40,165 bases of DNA, from the NCBI RefSeq assembly GCF_005503365.1, contig NZ_SCML01000057.1:1-40165 (forward strand). Direction: 5' to 3'. The translations under genes were made by a program, and so were the position numbers. Shown here piece after piece: positions 32,232 through 38,720 of the stretch (the first letter of the stretch is position 1; each line of letters starts with the position of its first letter). The notes beneath the pieces were generated by a model. The model did no database searches, was not told the DNA's origin, and was given only the letters and a program-made list of their open reading frames with translations. Origin of the DNA: Hydrogenophaga sp. 2FB (lineage in GTDB: Bacteria; Pseudomonadota; Gammaproteobacteria; Burkholderiales; Burkholderiaceae_C).

Positions 32232-32279
32232 GCGTAACTTCTGTTACGCGAATAGTAGTGTGTGGCCTAGAGCTTTGAA
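32232..32279 (-). promoter_or_regulatory. Promoter and palindromic operator of the ImmA cassette
   Basis: On the minus strand: -35-like TTCAAA (32274-32279), 16-base spacer, -10-like TACTAT (32252-32257). A perfect inverted repeat follows at 32232-32249, GCGTAAC-TTCT-GTTACGC, placed over the expected transcript start. It differs from the phage repressor sites. The regulator is not identified. The promoter boxes each match the consensus at 4 of 6 positions, so they are tentative; the palindrome is clear. Confidence 0.62.
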
Positions 32280-32423
32280 TTTCAAGGGGTTTTTTTCAAC
32301 CACTTCATGTAGCTCATGAACTTTTGGGCCATTTGGCGATATCGGCATTGAGTTTACCGATCATCGATTTTGGATGGTGATATCGCAATTTGAGTGGATT
32401 TAAGTGACCGATCCGACCCTCTA
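32280..32423. other. AT-rich gap upstream of the cassette
   Basis: This stretch has a lower GC content than the phage genes; two rows counted by hand (32281-32400) are about 40-43% GC, against about 68% at 29701-29760. It has a T run (32290-32296) and two GATATCG boxes. No gene is convincing. It probably marks one edge of the inserted cassette. Confidence 0.45.
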
Positions 32424-32439
32424 GATCACTTTTCGGCAC
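32424..32439 (+). promoter_or_regulatory. Late-region motif, copy 3 (upstream of fibre genes)
   Basis: GATCACTTTTCGGCAC; its first 14 bases equal the copy at 16901. It is 64 bases before the ATG of the first gene after the reverse-strand cassette, where a new rightward transcript or processing site would be needed. Function inferred from recurrence. Confidence 0.55.
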
Positions 32440-32503
32440 TGCGCGCATCGCCTGGGCTGACCATTCCGCGGCACTTACCCACCGCGCGAATGGAGAGATC
32501 CCC

Positions 32504-32995
32504 ATGCCAGCAACAGTCCAGATCATTGAAAAGAACGGTGTCGGCGGTACTCCCACCGACAAGACCGGCGGCAACGTCCGCATGAAGAAGGCCGACAACA
32601 GCACCGTCGACCTCGTGAATCCGCTCGTGAAGCCAACCAGCGGCTCCGACTGGTCTTTCGAGAAATGGCTGCGCCTCAACATCACCGGTGGGTCGTTCAC
32701 GCAGATGACCAACGCGAAGATGTACACCGACGGCTCCAGCGGCCTCGGGACCGGCATCAACTTGTGGGCCAAGGCTGTGGCCAGCTACACCACGCCTGCA
32801 CTGGGGTCCGCGAGCACTGGCTACACCAACGCCTTTACCTACAGCAGCGGGGCACCGCTGAGCCTGGGCGCCGGCCCTTTCACGGGCACCGGTGAGAAGG
32901 GCGATCACGCTGTGCTGCTGGCGGAGGTCACCAGCGCAGCTGCAGGTGGGCTCACGCCCAGCGAGGCACTGACCTTCGGCTGGGACGAGATCTGA
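32504..32995 (+). CDS. Structural (tail/fibre-region) protein
   Basis: This 163-residue, Gly/Ser/Thr-rich, probably beta-sheet protein has no membrane segment. It starts MPATVQIIEKNGVGGTPTDK and has the patterns SDWSFEKWLRLN and GTGINLWAKAVASY. Similar proteins occur as virion-associated hypotheticals next to tail-fibre genes in Burkholderiales phages. GGAGAGA (32492-32498) is the ribosome-binding site. A minor tail or fibre-attachment protein is likely by location. Confidence 0.66.
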   Translation: MPATVQIIEKNGVGGTPTDKTGGNVRMKKADNSTVDLVNPLVKPTSGSDWSFEKWLRLNITGGSFTQMTNAKMYTDGSSGLGTGINLWAKAVASYTTPALGSASTGYTNAFTYSSGAPLSLGAGPFTGTGEKGDHAVLLAEVTSAAAGGLTPSEALTFGWDEI

Positions 32996-32997
32996 AC

Positions 32998-33363
32998 ATG
33001 GGGAAGCCAACCCCTTTCACGATCGTCCGTAACGAGGGCATGCCACCGGTGGCCACGAACGGAGCCACGCGGCTCATGTGCCTGGACGCCGACGGCGAAG
33101 TGCGCCTGCGCCGGGCCATCCGAACGGTCATGGTCGCGCCGATGGCCGAACGCCTGATTCCGCAGCTCAATGCCCTGTCGGGTGAGCTGCTCGCCAACAC
33201 GATGTCGGCCGAGGACGTGGCCGCGCGCCTGCACGCGCTGCAGCTGTCCTGCACCCCCATCGAGCCTCAACACGTGGAATGGGCTTATGTGGAGATCGCC
33301 GGCGTGCGCGTGTATACCGACGGCACGGATGTGATCGTCACGCGCCAAGACCTGTTGGTCTAA
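32998..33363 (+). CDS. Small protein of the fibre cluster, unknown function
   Basis: This 121-residue protein starts 2 bases after the preceding stop. It has a basic N-terminal half, a helical middle (MAERLIPQLNALSGELLANT) and beta strands at the end (VYTDGTDVIVTRQDLLV). No known domain. Its place in a run of tail-fibre genes suggests a structural or chaperone role; fibre chaperones of this size are common, but no motif proves it. Confidence 0.62.
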   Translation: MGKPTPFTIVRNEGMPPVATNGATRLMCLDADGEVRLRRAIRTVMVAPMAERLIPQLNALSGELLANTMSAEDVAARLHALQLSCTPIEPQHVEWAYVEIAGVRVYTDGTDVIVTRQDLLV

Positions 33364-33378
33364 CCCTCAGGGGTTGAT

Positions 33379-34968
33379 ATGGCCGCGCCAACTCCCCTCG
33401 GCCTAGTCACGCTCACATCAGGCGGAGGATCTCTAACCGTTCCCGCAGGCGCAACGGGCGCGGTTGCTTTCTGGGGCGAGTACGGAGCCTTTGCTGGGAT
33501 GACGACTTTTTCGTCGTCCTTCGCCATTGCGAACACCTCCGACAGAACTCAGACGCCATCGATCAACGGCACGCACAACGGCACCGGTCTCTGGCGTTTC
33601 GATGTCTCAACTACTGGCGCTGGGCAGACATTCACGCCTACGTGGTCCAACTCACCAGGGCAAGGCCCAGCACTCACGATCGCGTTTTTCAAAGACCTGG
33701 ATTCGAACTGGAAGGATTCAACCAGGTTCGCCACAAACCACAATCAATACGCTACAACAAGCGGGAGCGTCACTGCCGAGACCGACGCCTATGTCTTGGT
33801 GTTTGAATCTCAGGATGGAGGTACAGCGCCCGGCGTGCCGGTTGGACGCACGCTGGTGCAAAACCGCTCGGAGAACGCGATTGGAGGTGTGTTCTATCGA
33901 GTCAATTCGCCAACGGCTGGCTCAAACACCATTACCTCGGGGAACAGCAACTTCCCCGGTGTTGCGATTGCCAGCATCAAAGGCGCATCTGGAGGTGGTA
34001 GCACCCCGGTGACGATCGCAACGTCGCTGTCCTCCGCCGTACAGCTGGCGCGAACCGCCACCGCGAACGCGGCACTCGCAGTGCAGGCGCCGCAGCAGGC
34101 CAACACCTCGCTGGCCATGGCGGTTTCGGCCGCGAGCTCCGCAACCGTCAGCCTCGACGCAGCTGTGCAGCAGGCGAAGGCTGCGAATGCACTCGTGCAG
34201 GTCGCGGTGCAGGCGCCAGGTCTGGCAGGCTCAGATCTCGCGCTGGCGGTTCAAACCGCGCGCACCGCCGCTGCGACGCTTGATTCGGTGGTGCAGCAGG
34301 CCAAGACCGCCGCAGCGAGCGTCGATCTTCAAGTGCAAGCGCCCTCGGAGGTCGGCACGGCCGTGAGCCTGATGGTGCAGGCCGGGTCCGAGCTCAGCGC
34401 CTCGCTGGCCATCGCCGTGCGCGAGCTGCGCGACGTCACCTCTTCGCTTGCGATCGCGGTTTCGCAGGCGCGCACCCTTGGCGCATCTGTCGACGTTGCC
34501 GTGCAGCTGGGGCGGACCGCAACCGCGAATGCTTCCCTGGTGGTGCTGTCGCCTCGCCAGGCCGGCGCAGCGATCGACCTGCAGGTGCAGGGTGCCAGTA
34601 CGCAGGTTTTGGCGCTGCAGGCCGCCGTGCAGTTCGCCACCGCCGCGGCCACGTCTGTGCAAATGGCAGTCGCGAGGCTGGCCAGCGCGAACGTGGGGTT
34701 GGCCGCAGCGATCTGTCTGCAGCGCACCCTCGGCGTGGCTATCGAGGCGGCTGTGCGCCACAGCGAAGTGGCGGCGCTTGGGCTGTCGCTCTATGTGCTG
34801 GACGCATCGGGATTCAGCCGCGATCCATCGGCATACCGCTCCAGCGTTCCGGCTGGCACCTACACGTCCAGCGTGCCACCTGGTGAATACACGTCCGGCG
34901 TGCCCGTCGGCGTCTACCAGTCCCAGGTGCCACCCGGCTCCTACACCTCCACGGTCCCAGTGGACTGA
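33379..34968 (+). CDS. Tail fibre with 14-residue and 9-residue repeats
   Basis: This 529-residue protein has an N-terminal domain (about 1-205) rich in Gly, Thr, Ser and aromatic residues, like a jelly-roll or lectin-like binding fold. Nineteen uninterrupted 14-residue repeats follow (214-479; consensus xxSLxxAVQxARTA with strongly conserved Leu/Val at positions 4 and 8 and Ala/Val at 7). Then come five 9-residue units of YTSxVPxGx (486-529). The 14-residue part alternates small hydrophobic residues and may form a beta-solenoid or trimeric rod. It is probably a receptor-binding or shaft protein. AGGGG precedes the ATG. Confidence 0.84.
   Translation: MAAPTPLGLVTLTSGGGSLTVPAGATGAVAFWGEYGAFAGMTTFSSSFAIANTSDRTQTPSINGTHNGTGLWRFDVSTTGAGQTFTPTWSNSPGQGPALTIAFFKDLDSNWKDSTRFATNHNQYATTSGSVTAETDAYVLVFESQDGGTAPGVPVGRTLVQNRSENAIGGVFYRVNSPTAGSNTITSGNSNFPGVAIASIKGASGGGSTPVTIATSLSSAVQLARTATANAALAVQAPQQANTSLAMAVSAASSATVSLDAAVQQAKAANALVQVAVQAPGLAGSDLALAVQTARTAAATLDSVVQQAKTAAASVDLQVQAPSEVGTAVSLMVQAGSELSASLAIAVRELRDVTSSLAIAVSQARTLGASVDVAVQLGRTATANASLVVLSPRQAGAAIDLQVQGASTQVLALQAAVQFATAAATSVQMAVARLASANVGLAAAICLQRTLGVAIEAAVRHSEVAALGLSLYVLDASGFSRDPSAYRSSVPAGTYTSSVPPGEYTSGVPVGVYQSQVPPGSYTSTVPVD
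34018..34815 (+). repeat. 19 tandem 42-base units coding 14-residue repeats
   Basis: Nineteen in-frame, imperfect 42-base units run without gap. DNA identity between units is low, while the protein pattern is kept, so selection acts on the protein. Unit examples are TVSLDAAVQQAKAA, GSDLALAVQTARTA and GASVDVAVQLGRTA. The register was counted unit by unit. Confidence 0.9.
34834..34965 (+). repeat. Five 27-base units coding 9-residue YTSxVPxGx repeats
   Basis: Units are YRSSVPAGT, YTSSVPPGE, YTSGVPVGV, YQSQVPPGS and YTSTVPVD (last one 8 residues). They follow the 14-residue repeats directly after a 6-residue spacer and end at the stop codon. Confidence 0.9.
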
Positions 34969-34992
34969 TCACATTTCACGAGAGGACACCCC

Positions 34993-35271
34993 ATGCCCAT
35001 CGACAAATTCGACATGCAACCCGGCGAGGTGCAGGACTTCGACATGCTCTATGGCGAGTACCTGACGCTCATGGCTGACACGCCAGCCACCCACGTGGTG
35101 GACCCGCTGCCCACCGGCATCAACCTCCTGCATTCGGAGATCGTCGGGCAGAACATCAAGCTCTGGGTTTCTGCGGCGGTGGCGGGGAGATACAAGGCGA
35201 CCGGGCGCATGACCACCACCGGCGGGCGAACGAAAGAGCACGAGATCCTGATCGTGGTGCGCGACGTCTGA
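34993..35271 (+). CDS. Phage fibre-tail adaptor protein
   Basis: This 92-residue beta-rich protein matches the small fibre-tail adaptor family that joins fibres to the tail hub. It starts MPIDKFDMQPGEVQDFDMLY; a PGEV-DYD-like opening and an end with TKEHEILIVVRDV are usual. It directly follows the repeat fibre gene, which strongly supports the role. The ribosome-binding site is GAGAGG (34980-34984 region). Confidence 0.78.
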   Translation: MPIDKFDMQPGEVQDFDMLYGEYLTLMADTPATHVVDPLPTGINLLHSEIVGQNIKLWVSAAVAGRYKATGRMTTTGGRTKEHEILIVVRDV

Positions 35272-35285
35272 TCACTTTTTGGCGT
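35270..35285 (+). promoter_or_regulatory. Late-region motif, copy 4 (upstream of lysis genes)
   Basis: GATCACTTTTTGGCGT begins in the stop codon of the fibre-tail adaptor gene and is 33 bases before the holin ATG. It is one base different from copy 1 over 16 bases. Same idea as the copies at 16901, 20166 and 32424. Confidence 0.55.
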
Positions 35286-35318
35286 TCCGGGGTGGATGGG
35301 CCTTGACCATCACCGGCC

Positions 35319-35636
35319 ATGAACTTGCATCTGAGCGCCATCAAAGAAGCCGTCGAGGCAGCCACGATCTACGTCAGCAACAAGCTGACATTCCTTGGCG
35401 GCGGGACGGCCGCTGTCTTCGGTTTTCTTCATCAAAACATGGTCGCAATCTGTGGCTTCGCCCTAGGCGTGCTGGGCTTCATTACGAACCTCTATTTCCA
35501 GAAGCGCCGCGACATGCGCGAGCAGCGCCTGCGGGAACTGGCCGAGCTAGAGGAAGACCGCCGCGAGCGCGAGCACGTGCGGCGCATGCAAAAGATGATG
35601 TCGCGGCCGGCGCCGCTCGAAGAGGAACCTTCATGA
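35319..35636 (+). CDS. Holin (lambda S / HP1-like)
   Basis: This 105-residue protein has membrane segments at about 26-42 and 45-65 (AAVFGFLHQNMVAICGFALG), followed by a long charged helix (KRRDMREQRLRELAELEEDR) at the cytoplasmic end. This is the layout of class II holins. It makes the hole that frees the endolysin and sets lysis time. It overlaps the endolysin gene by 4 bases (ATGA). Other ATGs in the frame do not fit the topology better. Confidence 0.84.
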   Translation: MNLHLSAIKEAVEAATIYVSNKLTFLGGGTAAVFGFLHQNMVAICGFALGVLGFITNLYFQKRRDMREQRLRELAELEEDRREREHVRRMQKMMSRPAPLEEEPS

Positions 35637-36109
35637 ACTTCGACGACGCTTTCCACGCGCTGCTGGGCCATGAGGGCGGCTACGTTGACCACCCCAAGGA
35701 TCCGGGCGGTGCAACCTGCTGGGGTGTGACCGAGCGTGTGGCGCGCGCCACCGGCTATTCGGGCCACATGCGCGACCTTCCCGTGGACCTCGCCAAGGCC
35801 ATCTATCGCCGGGACTACTGGGACGCCGTGAAGGCCGACCAGCTGCCCGCCGCGGTGCGCTACGCCGTGTTCGATGCCGCGGTGAACTCTGGGGTGAAGC
35901 AGGCCGTGAAGTGGCTGCAGCGCTCCGTGGGCGCGGTCGACGATGGCGCGCTCGGACCCAAGACCCTTGCACTGGTGAGCGAGGCCAACGCCTTCCAGCT
36001 GAAGAGCACGATGCTCGGCACACGTTTGCAGTTCATGACAGACCTTCCCACCTGGCCGGCCTTCGGCAAGGGCTGGGCCCGGCGCATCGCCGCACTTCTT
36101 GGAACCTGA
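35633..36109 (+). CDS. Endolysin, GH108 N-acetylmuramidase
   Basis: This 158-residue protein is a peptidoglycan hydrolase of glycosyl hydrolase family 108. The catalytic Glu14 lies in LGHEGGYVDHPKDPGG; the N-terminal muramidase part (1-90) has VTERVARATGYSG and AKAIYRRDYWDAV, and a C-terminal peptidoglycan-binding helical part follows (about 95-158, VKWLQRSVGAVDDGALGPKT). No signal peptide, so it depends on the holin. The length is typical. The gene overlaps the holin gene. Confidence 0.92.
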   Translation: MNFDDAFHALLGHEGGYVDHPKDPGGATCWGVTERVARATGYSGHMRDLPVDLAKAIYRRDYWDAVKADQLPAAVRYAVFDAAVNSGVKQAVKWLQRSVGAVDDGALGPKTLALVSEANAFQLKSTMLGTRLQFMTDLPTWPAFGKGWARRIAALLGT

Positions 36110-36111
36110 CC

Positions 36112-36618
36112 ATGGACTGGCTGAAAACCATCGCTCCTACCGTCGCCACCGCGCTCGGCGGCCCACTGGCTGGCCTGGCCGTGGATGCGCTCGGCAAGGC
36201 CTTCGGCTGGCAGGATGCCACCACCGAGAAGGTGCAGGAACTGCTGGCCATCGGCCAGTTGAACGCTGAACAGATCGCCGCCATCAAGATCGCCGAGATG
36301 GACCTGGTCAAGCACGAGCGCGAACTGGGCTTCAAGTTCGAAGAGCTGCTGACCAAGGACCGCGACAGCGCGCGCCAGCGTGAAGCCGTCGTGAAGGACA
36401 ACACCAACAAGATCCTGGCCTACGTCGTGGTCGGTGCCTTCATCACCATGGTGGCCTCCATCCTGATGGGCTGGAGCAAGGCCGAGAGCGTGATGGCCGG
36501 CACGCTGGTGGGCTACCTGTCCGCCAAAGCGGAGCAGGTGCTGGCGTACTACTTCGGCTCCACCAAGGGCAGCGCCGAGAAGACCGCGCTCATTGCGCGC
36601 GGGCAGCAACCCAAATGA
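36112..36618 (+). CDS. 3TM-type holin (GTA-holin family-like)
   Basis: This 168-residue protein has an N-terminal hydrophobic stretch (APTVATALGGPLAGLAVDAL) and a charged amphipathic middle. A membrane helix lies at about 104-124 (LAYVVVGAFITMVASILMG), and a third hydrophobic stretch near 130-150 (MAGTLVGYLSAKAEQVLAYY). The pattern fits the 3TM holin family associated with gene-transfer-agent release. It is 2 bases after the endolysin stop, so the lysis block has two holin-like genes; one may act as antiholin or pinholin. Confidence 0.8.
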   Translation: MDWLKTIAPTVATALGGPLAGLAVDALGKAFGWQDATTEKVQELLAIGQLNAEQIAAIKIAEMDLVKHERELGFKFEELLTKDRDSARQREAVVKDNTNKILAYVVVGAFITMVASILMGWSKAESVMAGTLVGYLSAKAEQVLAYYFGSTKGSAEKTALIARGQQPK

Positions 36619-36665
36619 CCACCCTGGGCCTGATCTGGCTGGCATCCATCGCCACCCTGGTCTAG
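36615..36665 (+). CDS. 16-codon hydrophobic peptide, maybe cut short by TAG
   Basis: An ATG overlapping the holin stop (ATGA) opens a frame for MTTLGLIWLASIATLV, stopped by TAG at 36663-36665. The frame then continues ALFL and stops at TGA (36678-36680). With a sense codon at the TAG the product would be 21 residues, a single membrane-spanning peptide. The stop could be a recent mutation. No homology can be judged at this size. Confidence 0.4.
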   Translation: MTTLGLIWLASIATLV

Positions 36666-36727
36666 GCCCTGTTCCTCTGACCGAGTCTCCCTCCAACTAT
36701 CGCAGTTGCCACTCGACTGTTGGTTTC

Positions 36728-36760
36728 GCCCCCTGGCCCTCACCGGTCAGGGGGCTTTTT
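36728..36760 (+). terminator. Strong intrinsic terminator of the late operon
   Basis: GCCCCCTGGCC (36728-36738) pairs with GGTCAGGGGGC (36745-36755), one G-T pair, around a 6-base loop, followed by TTTTT (36756-36760). It ends the rightward late transcript 110 bases after the last holin gene and before the convergent integrase gene. Confidence 0.92.
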
Positions 36761-36777
36761 CGTTTCTGGCAGGGAGG

Positions 36778-38052
36778 CTATGCCGCGCGGCGGAGGGCAA
36801 CGACCTTGCCGCCTCTGGATGCCGGCGCGCTCCGCTGGCAGGCGACAAGGAAAGCCGCCCACTTGGCCAGCGCCGCCCGACGTTCGGGGATTTCTTCCCG
36901 CACGTCGTAGATGCCCTCCATCCCCTGCAGCTTGTGGTTCAGGGCGATTTCCGAGATCTCCCGCGAGATGCCCATGTTGCGCATGTGACCCTTGGCGGTT
37001 GACCGCGTGTCGTGCGGGGTGAAGCGGCGGATGTCCAGGTCGTTGCGATCGAATGCTCGGGCGATGGCTGCCCAAAGCGTCGTCTCGCCGACGTGGGTGT
37101 CGCCGCCGTGCTCGCGCAAGCGTTTCTCCGTGCGTGCCGGCAGCACGAACTCGGAATCGCCGGACAGGGCAAGCAGCTCCCGGAACCACTCCACCACCAC
37201 GGGCACCAGCGGCACGAGGAACCCGGCGCGCGTCTTTACGGACTCGTCGGGAACCCACCACGTGCCGCGCTCCAGGTCGAGGTGTTCCTTGCGTGCCTTG
37301 ACCAGCTCAATGCCCCGAACGCAGGTGGCCAGCAGGATCAGCAGAGCGAGGGAGTTTTCCCGGCCGATCGCATCCGTGTCGCGCAGCAGCACGCGCAGCT
37401 CGGCCTGGTCCAGCATGAGGCGCTTGCGAATGGGCGGCCGGGGCCCCTTGATGGCCGACAGCTGAATGCCAGTGCACGGGTTCGCCGGGATGATCTGCCG
37501 ACCGACTGCGTGTTCGAACAGCTTCGACGCCGACGTGATCAGGCGCTTGCTGATGGTCCACGTCCGTTTCGCCGATTCGATCATGGCCACGATGTCCACC
37601 GGCGTGATGCTGTCCACGCGCCGCGCGCCAAGCTTGGGCAGGATCACCTGATCGAAGTCCACCAGCCGGTACTTGATCGTCTTGGCGGCATAGGCGGGCT
37701 CGACCAGCACCTTGTCGCGCAGGTCGGCCACCAGGTCGCGCACCGACCAGGCCGCCATGGCGCGCACCTTCTCCTGGCCTTTCTCTGCGCCAGGGTCGCG
37801 GCCTTCGTCGATGGCCACCCGGTGCGCACGCGCCTTCTCGCGCGCGGCGGACAGGCCGATGTCGGGGTAGTTGCCGATGGTGAGCTCACGCCGACGGCCT
37901 TCGATCGCACGGTAGCGCAGCACCCAGGTGGCGGTGCCGGAAGCGGAAAGGGTGAAGGTGAGGCCGTCGCCGTCAGACTTTGCGACGGCTTCGCGTTTGG
38001 CCATCCAGGCCTTGAGCTGGATGTCGTTGAGGAGGTGAACTGATTTCGCCAC
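36778..38052 (-). CDS. int: Tyrosine integrase (P4 type, DUF4102 N-terminus)
   Basis: This 424-residue site-specific recombinase has an N-terminal arm-binding DUF4102-type domain (about 1-95, SDGDGLTFTLSASGT, WVLRYRAIEGRRRELTIGNY). A SAM-like core-binding domain follows (about 100-195), then the catalytic domain: Arg246 (TCVRGIEL), Lys273 candidate, His347-Arg350 (TPHDTRSTAKGH), His373 (ALNHKLQG) and nucleophile Tyr382 (GIYDV). It integrates and, with a directionality factor not seen here, excises the prophage. It is convergent with the lysis genes. The upstream region holds repeated 9-base boxes. Confidence 0.95.
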   Translation of the reverse strand: MAKSVHLLNDIQLKAWMAKREAVAKSDGDGLTFTLSASGTATWVLRYRAIEGRRRELTIGNYPDIGLSAAREKARAHRVAIDEGRDPGAEKGQEKVRAMAAWSVRDLVADLRDKVLVEPAYAAKTIKYRLVDFDQVILPKLGARRVDSITPVDIVAMIESAKRTWTISKRLITSASKLFEHAVGRQIIPANPCTGIQLSAIKGPRPPIRKRLMLDQAELRVLLRDTDAIGRENSLALLILLATCVRGIELVKARKEHLDLERGTWWVPDESVKTRAGFLVPLVPVVVEWFRELLALSGDSEFVLPARTEKRLREHGGDTHVGETTLWAAIARAFDRNDLDIRRFTPHDTRSTAKGHMRNMGISREISEIALNHKLQGMEGIYDVREEIPERRAALAKWAAFLVACQRSAPASRGGKVVALRRAA

Positions 38053-38334
38053 TTGGTTCCTGTTCTGGGTAGCTGGGCGGTCTAGCTACCCAGCTAGCTA
38101 CCCAATTCCCGTGTGATGTTGTGCCGCGAGTTGACACGTCGGGAAACAGAAACGCAAGGCTTTACAAGGGGTTGCGCGGGGTCATGGACCGCACCGGAAC
38201 ACTGTGGAACGTCATTAGAACTTGCAGGTGGCAAGTTTCATGGTGGACCCATCGTATTGGTTGGACAGCGTGCTGGTGCACGGCAGCGAAGCGCCAAGTA
38301 TGCGATGAACCGATCGCTCGATCGAGCGGCCCCG
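38053..38334. other. Gap holding integrase control region and phage-host border
   Basis: No gene is convincing in these 282 bases. The first 52 bases hold the repeats described at 38066-38104. The rest has no tRNA, no terminator and no operator that I can see. The attR crossover should be here, but without the left end the core cannot be found. A GC-poor-to-rich change is not obvious. Confidence 0.55.
38066..38104. repeat. AGCTACCCA boxes upstream of the integrase gene
   Basis: Two direct copies of AGCTACCCA (38084-38092 and 38096-38104, 12 bases apart) and one inverted copy (TGGGTAGCT, 38066-38074) lie just upstream of int. This is the usual place for integrase arm sites or for excisionase/regulator binding. 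Confidence 0.72.
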
Positions 38335-38652
38335 TCACTCGGCCGCGAGCCGCCGCAGACGTTTGAGGAAGACCGTCATTTCCTTGACTGACTGGTGGTC
38401 CCCTTGCTGTTCCGCCACGGCCAGGCCCTGGGTCCAGGCCGCTTCGGCGGCATTCAGGCGTTCGAGCTGGCGCAGCGCCACGCCGAGCAGTTTCCAGGCG
38501 GCCGAGTGGTGCGGATTCTGCGCCGTGGCCTGCGTCAGGTGCAACACGGCGGCTTCAGCGTCCTCGTCCTTGAGGCAGGCCTGACCCAACCCGAAACGCA
38601 GCAAGGCGTTGTCGTGGCCCTCGGTCAGCATTTTTTCCAGTCGTTGGCGCAT
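38335..38652 (-). CDS. TPR-repeat protein (host)
   Basis: This 105-residue protein contains tetratricopeptide-like repeats (LLRFGLGQACLKDEDAEAAV and AAWKLLGVALRQLERLNAAE), a fold used for protein-protein contacts. The ATG at 38652 was chosen because CAGGAG lies 6-11 bases upstream; the longer frame has no such site. It is followed by the phage border and belongs to the host chromosome. Its 3' end is near the border, so its last codons could be part of the att site. Confidence 0.78.
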   Translation of the reverse strand: MRQRLEKMLTEGHDNALLRFGLGQACLKDEDAEAAVLHLTQATAQNPHHSAAWKLLGVALRQLERLNAAEAAWTQGLAVAEQQGDHQSVKEMTVFLKRLRRLAAE

Positions 38653-38720
38653 GGCAGCTCCTGTTGAGGTGAGGGCGCTGGTACCCAGGTACCTGGCCAA
38701 AAGGAAGGCCGCGGCGCTGC

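Larger units (their letters stand above)
1..38334. mobile_element. Temperate podovirus-like prophage (left end outside window)
   Basis: The stretch carries a complete temperate-phage gene set: recombination genes, repressor/operator region, replication genes, terminase, portal, capsid, short-tail connector and nozzle proteins, ejection proteins, fibre, lysis cassette and integrase. There are no tape-measure, tail-tube or sheath genes, and the connector, nozzle and large internal proteins point to a short-tailed virion of the general Bordetella BPP-1 / P22-like type. The right border must lie between the integrase start (38052) and the host TPR gene (stop at 38335). Base 1 is still inside phage recombination genes, so the left att site is not in the window and no att core can be defined here. 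Confidence 0.93.

Noticed and set aside
32314..32772. Minus-strand open frame crossing the start of the first fibre-region gene
   Set aside because: It is antisense to a gene with a good ribosome-binding site and has no coding pattern of its own, though its last 25 residues in the AT-rich spacer look less random.
34018..34815. CRISPR-like regular repeat
   Set aside because: The 42-base units are gapless, diverged at the DNA level and in frame in one open gene; there are no spacers.
38105..38334. tRNA gene as integration target
   Set aside because: No cloverleaf, no TTCGA-type T-loop and no CCA end could be made out between the integrase and the TPR gene.
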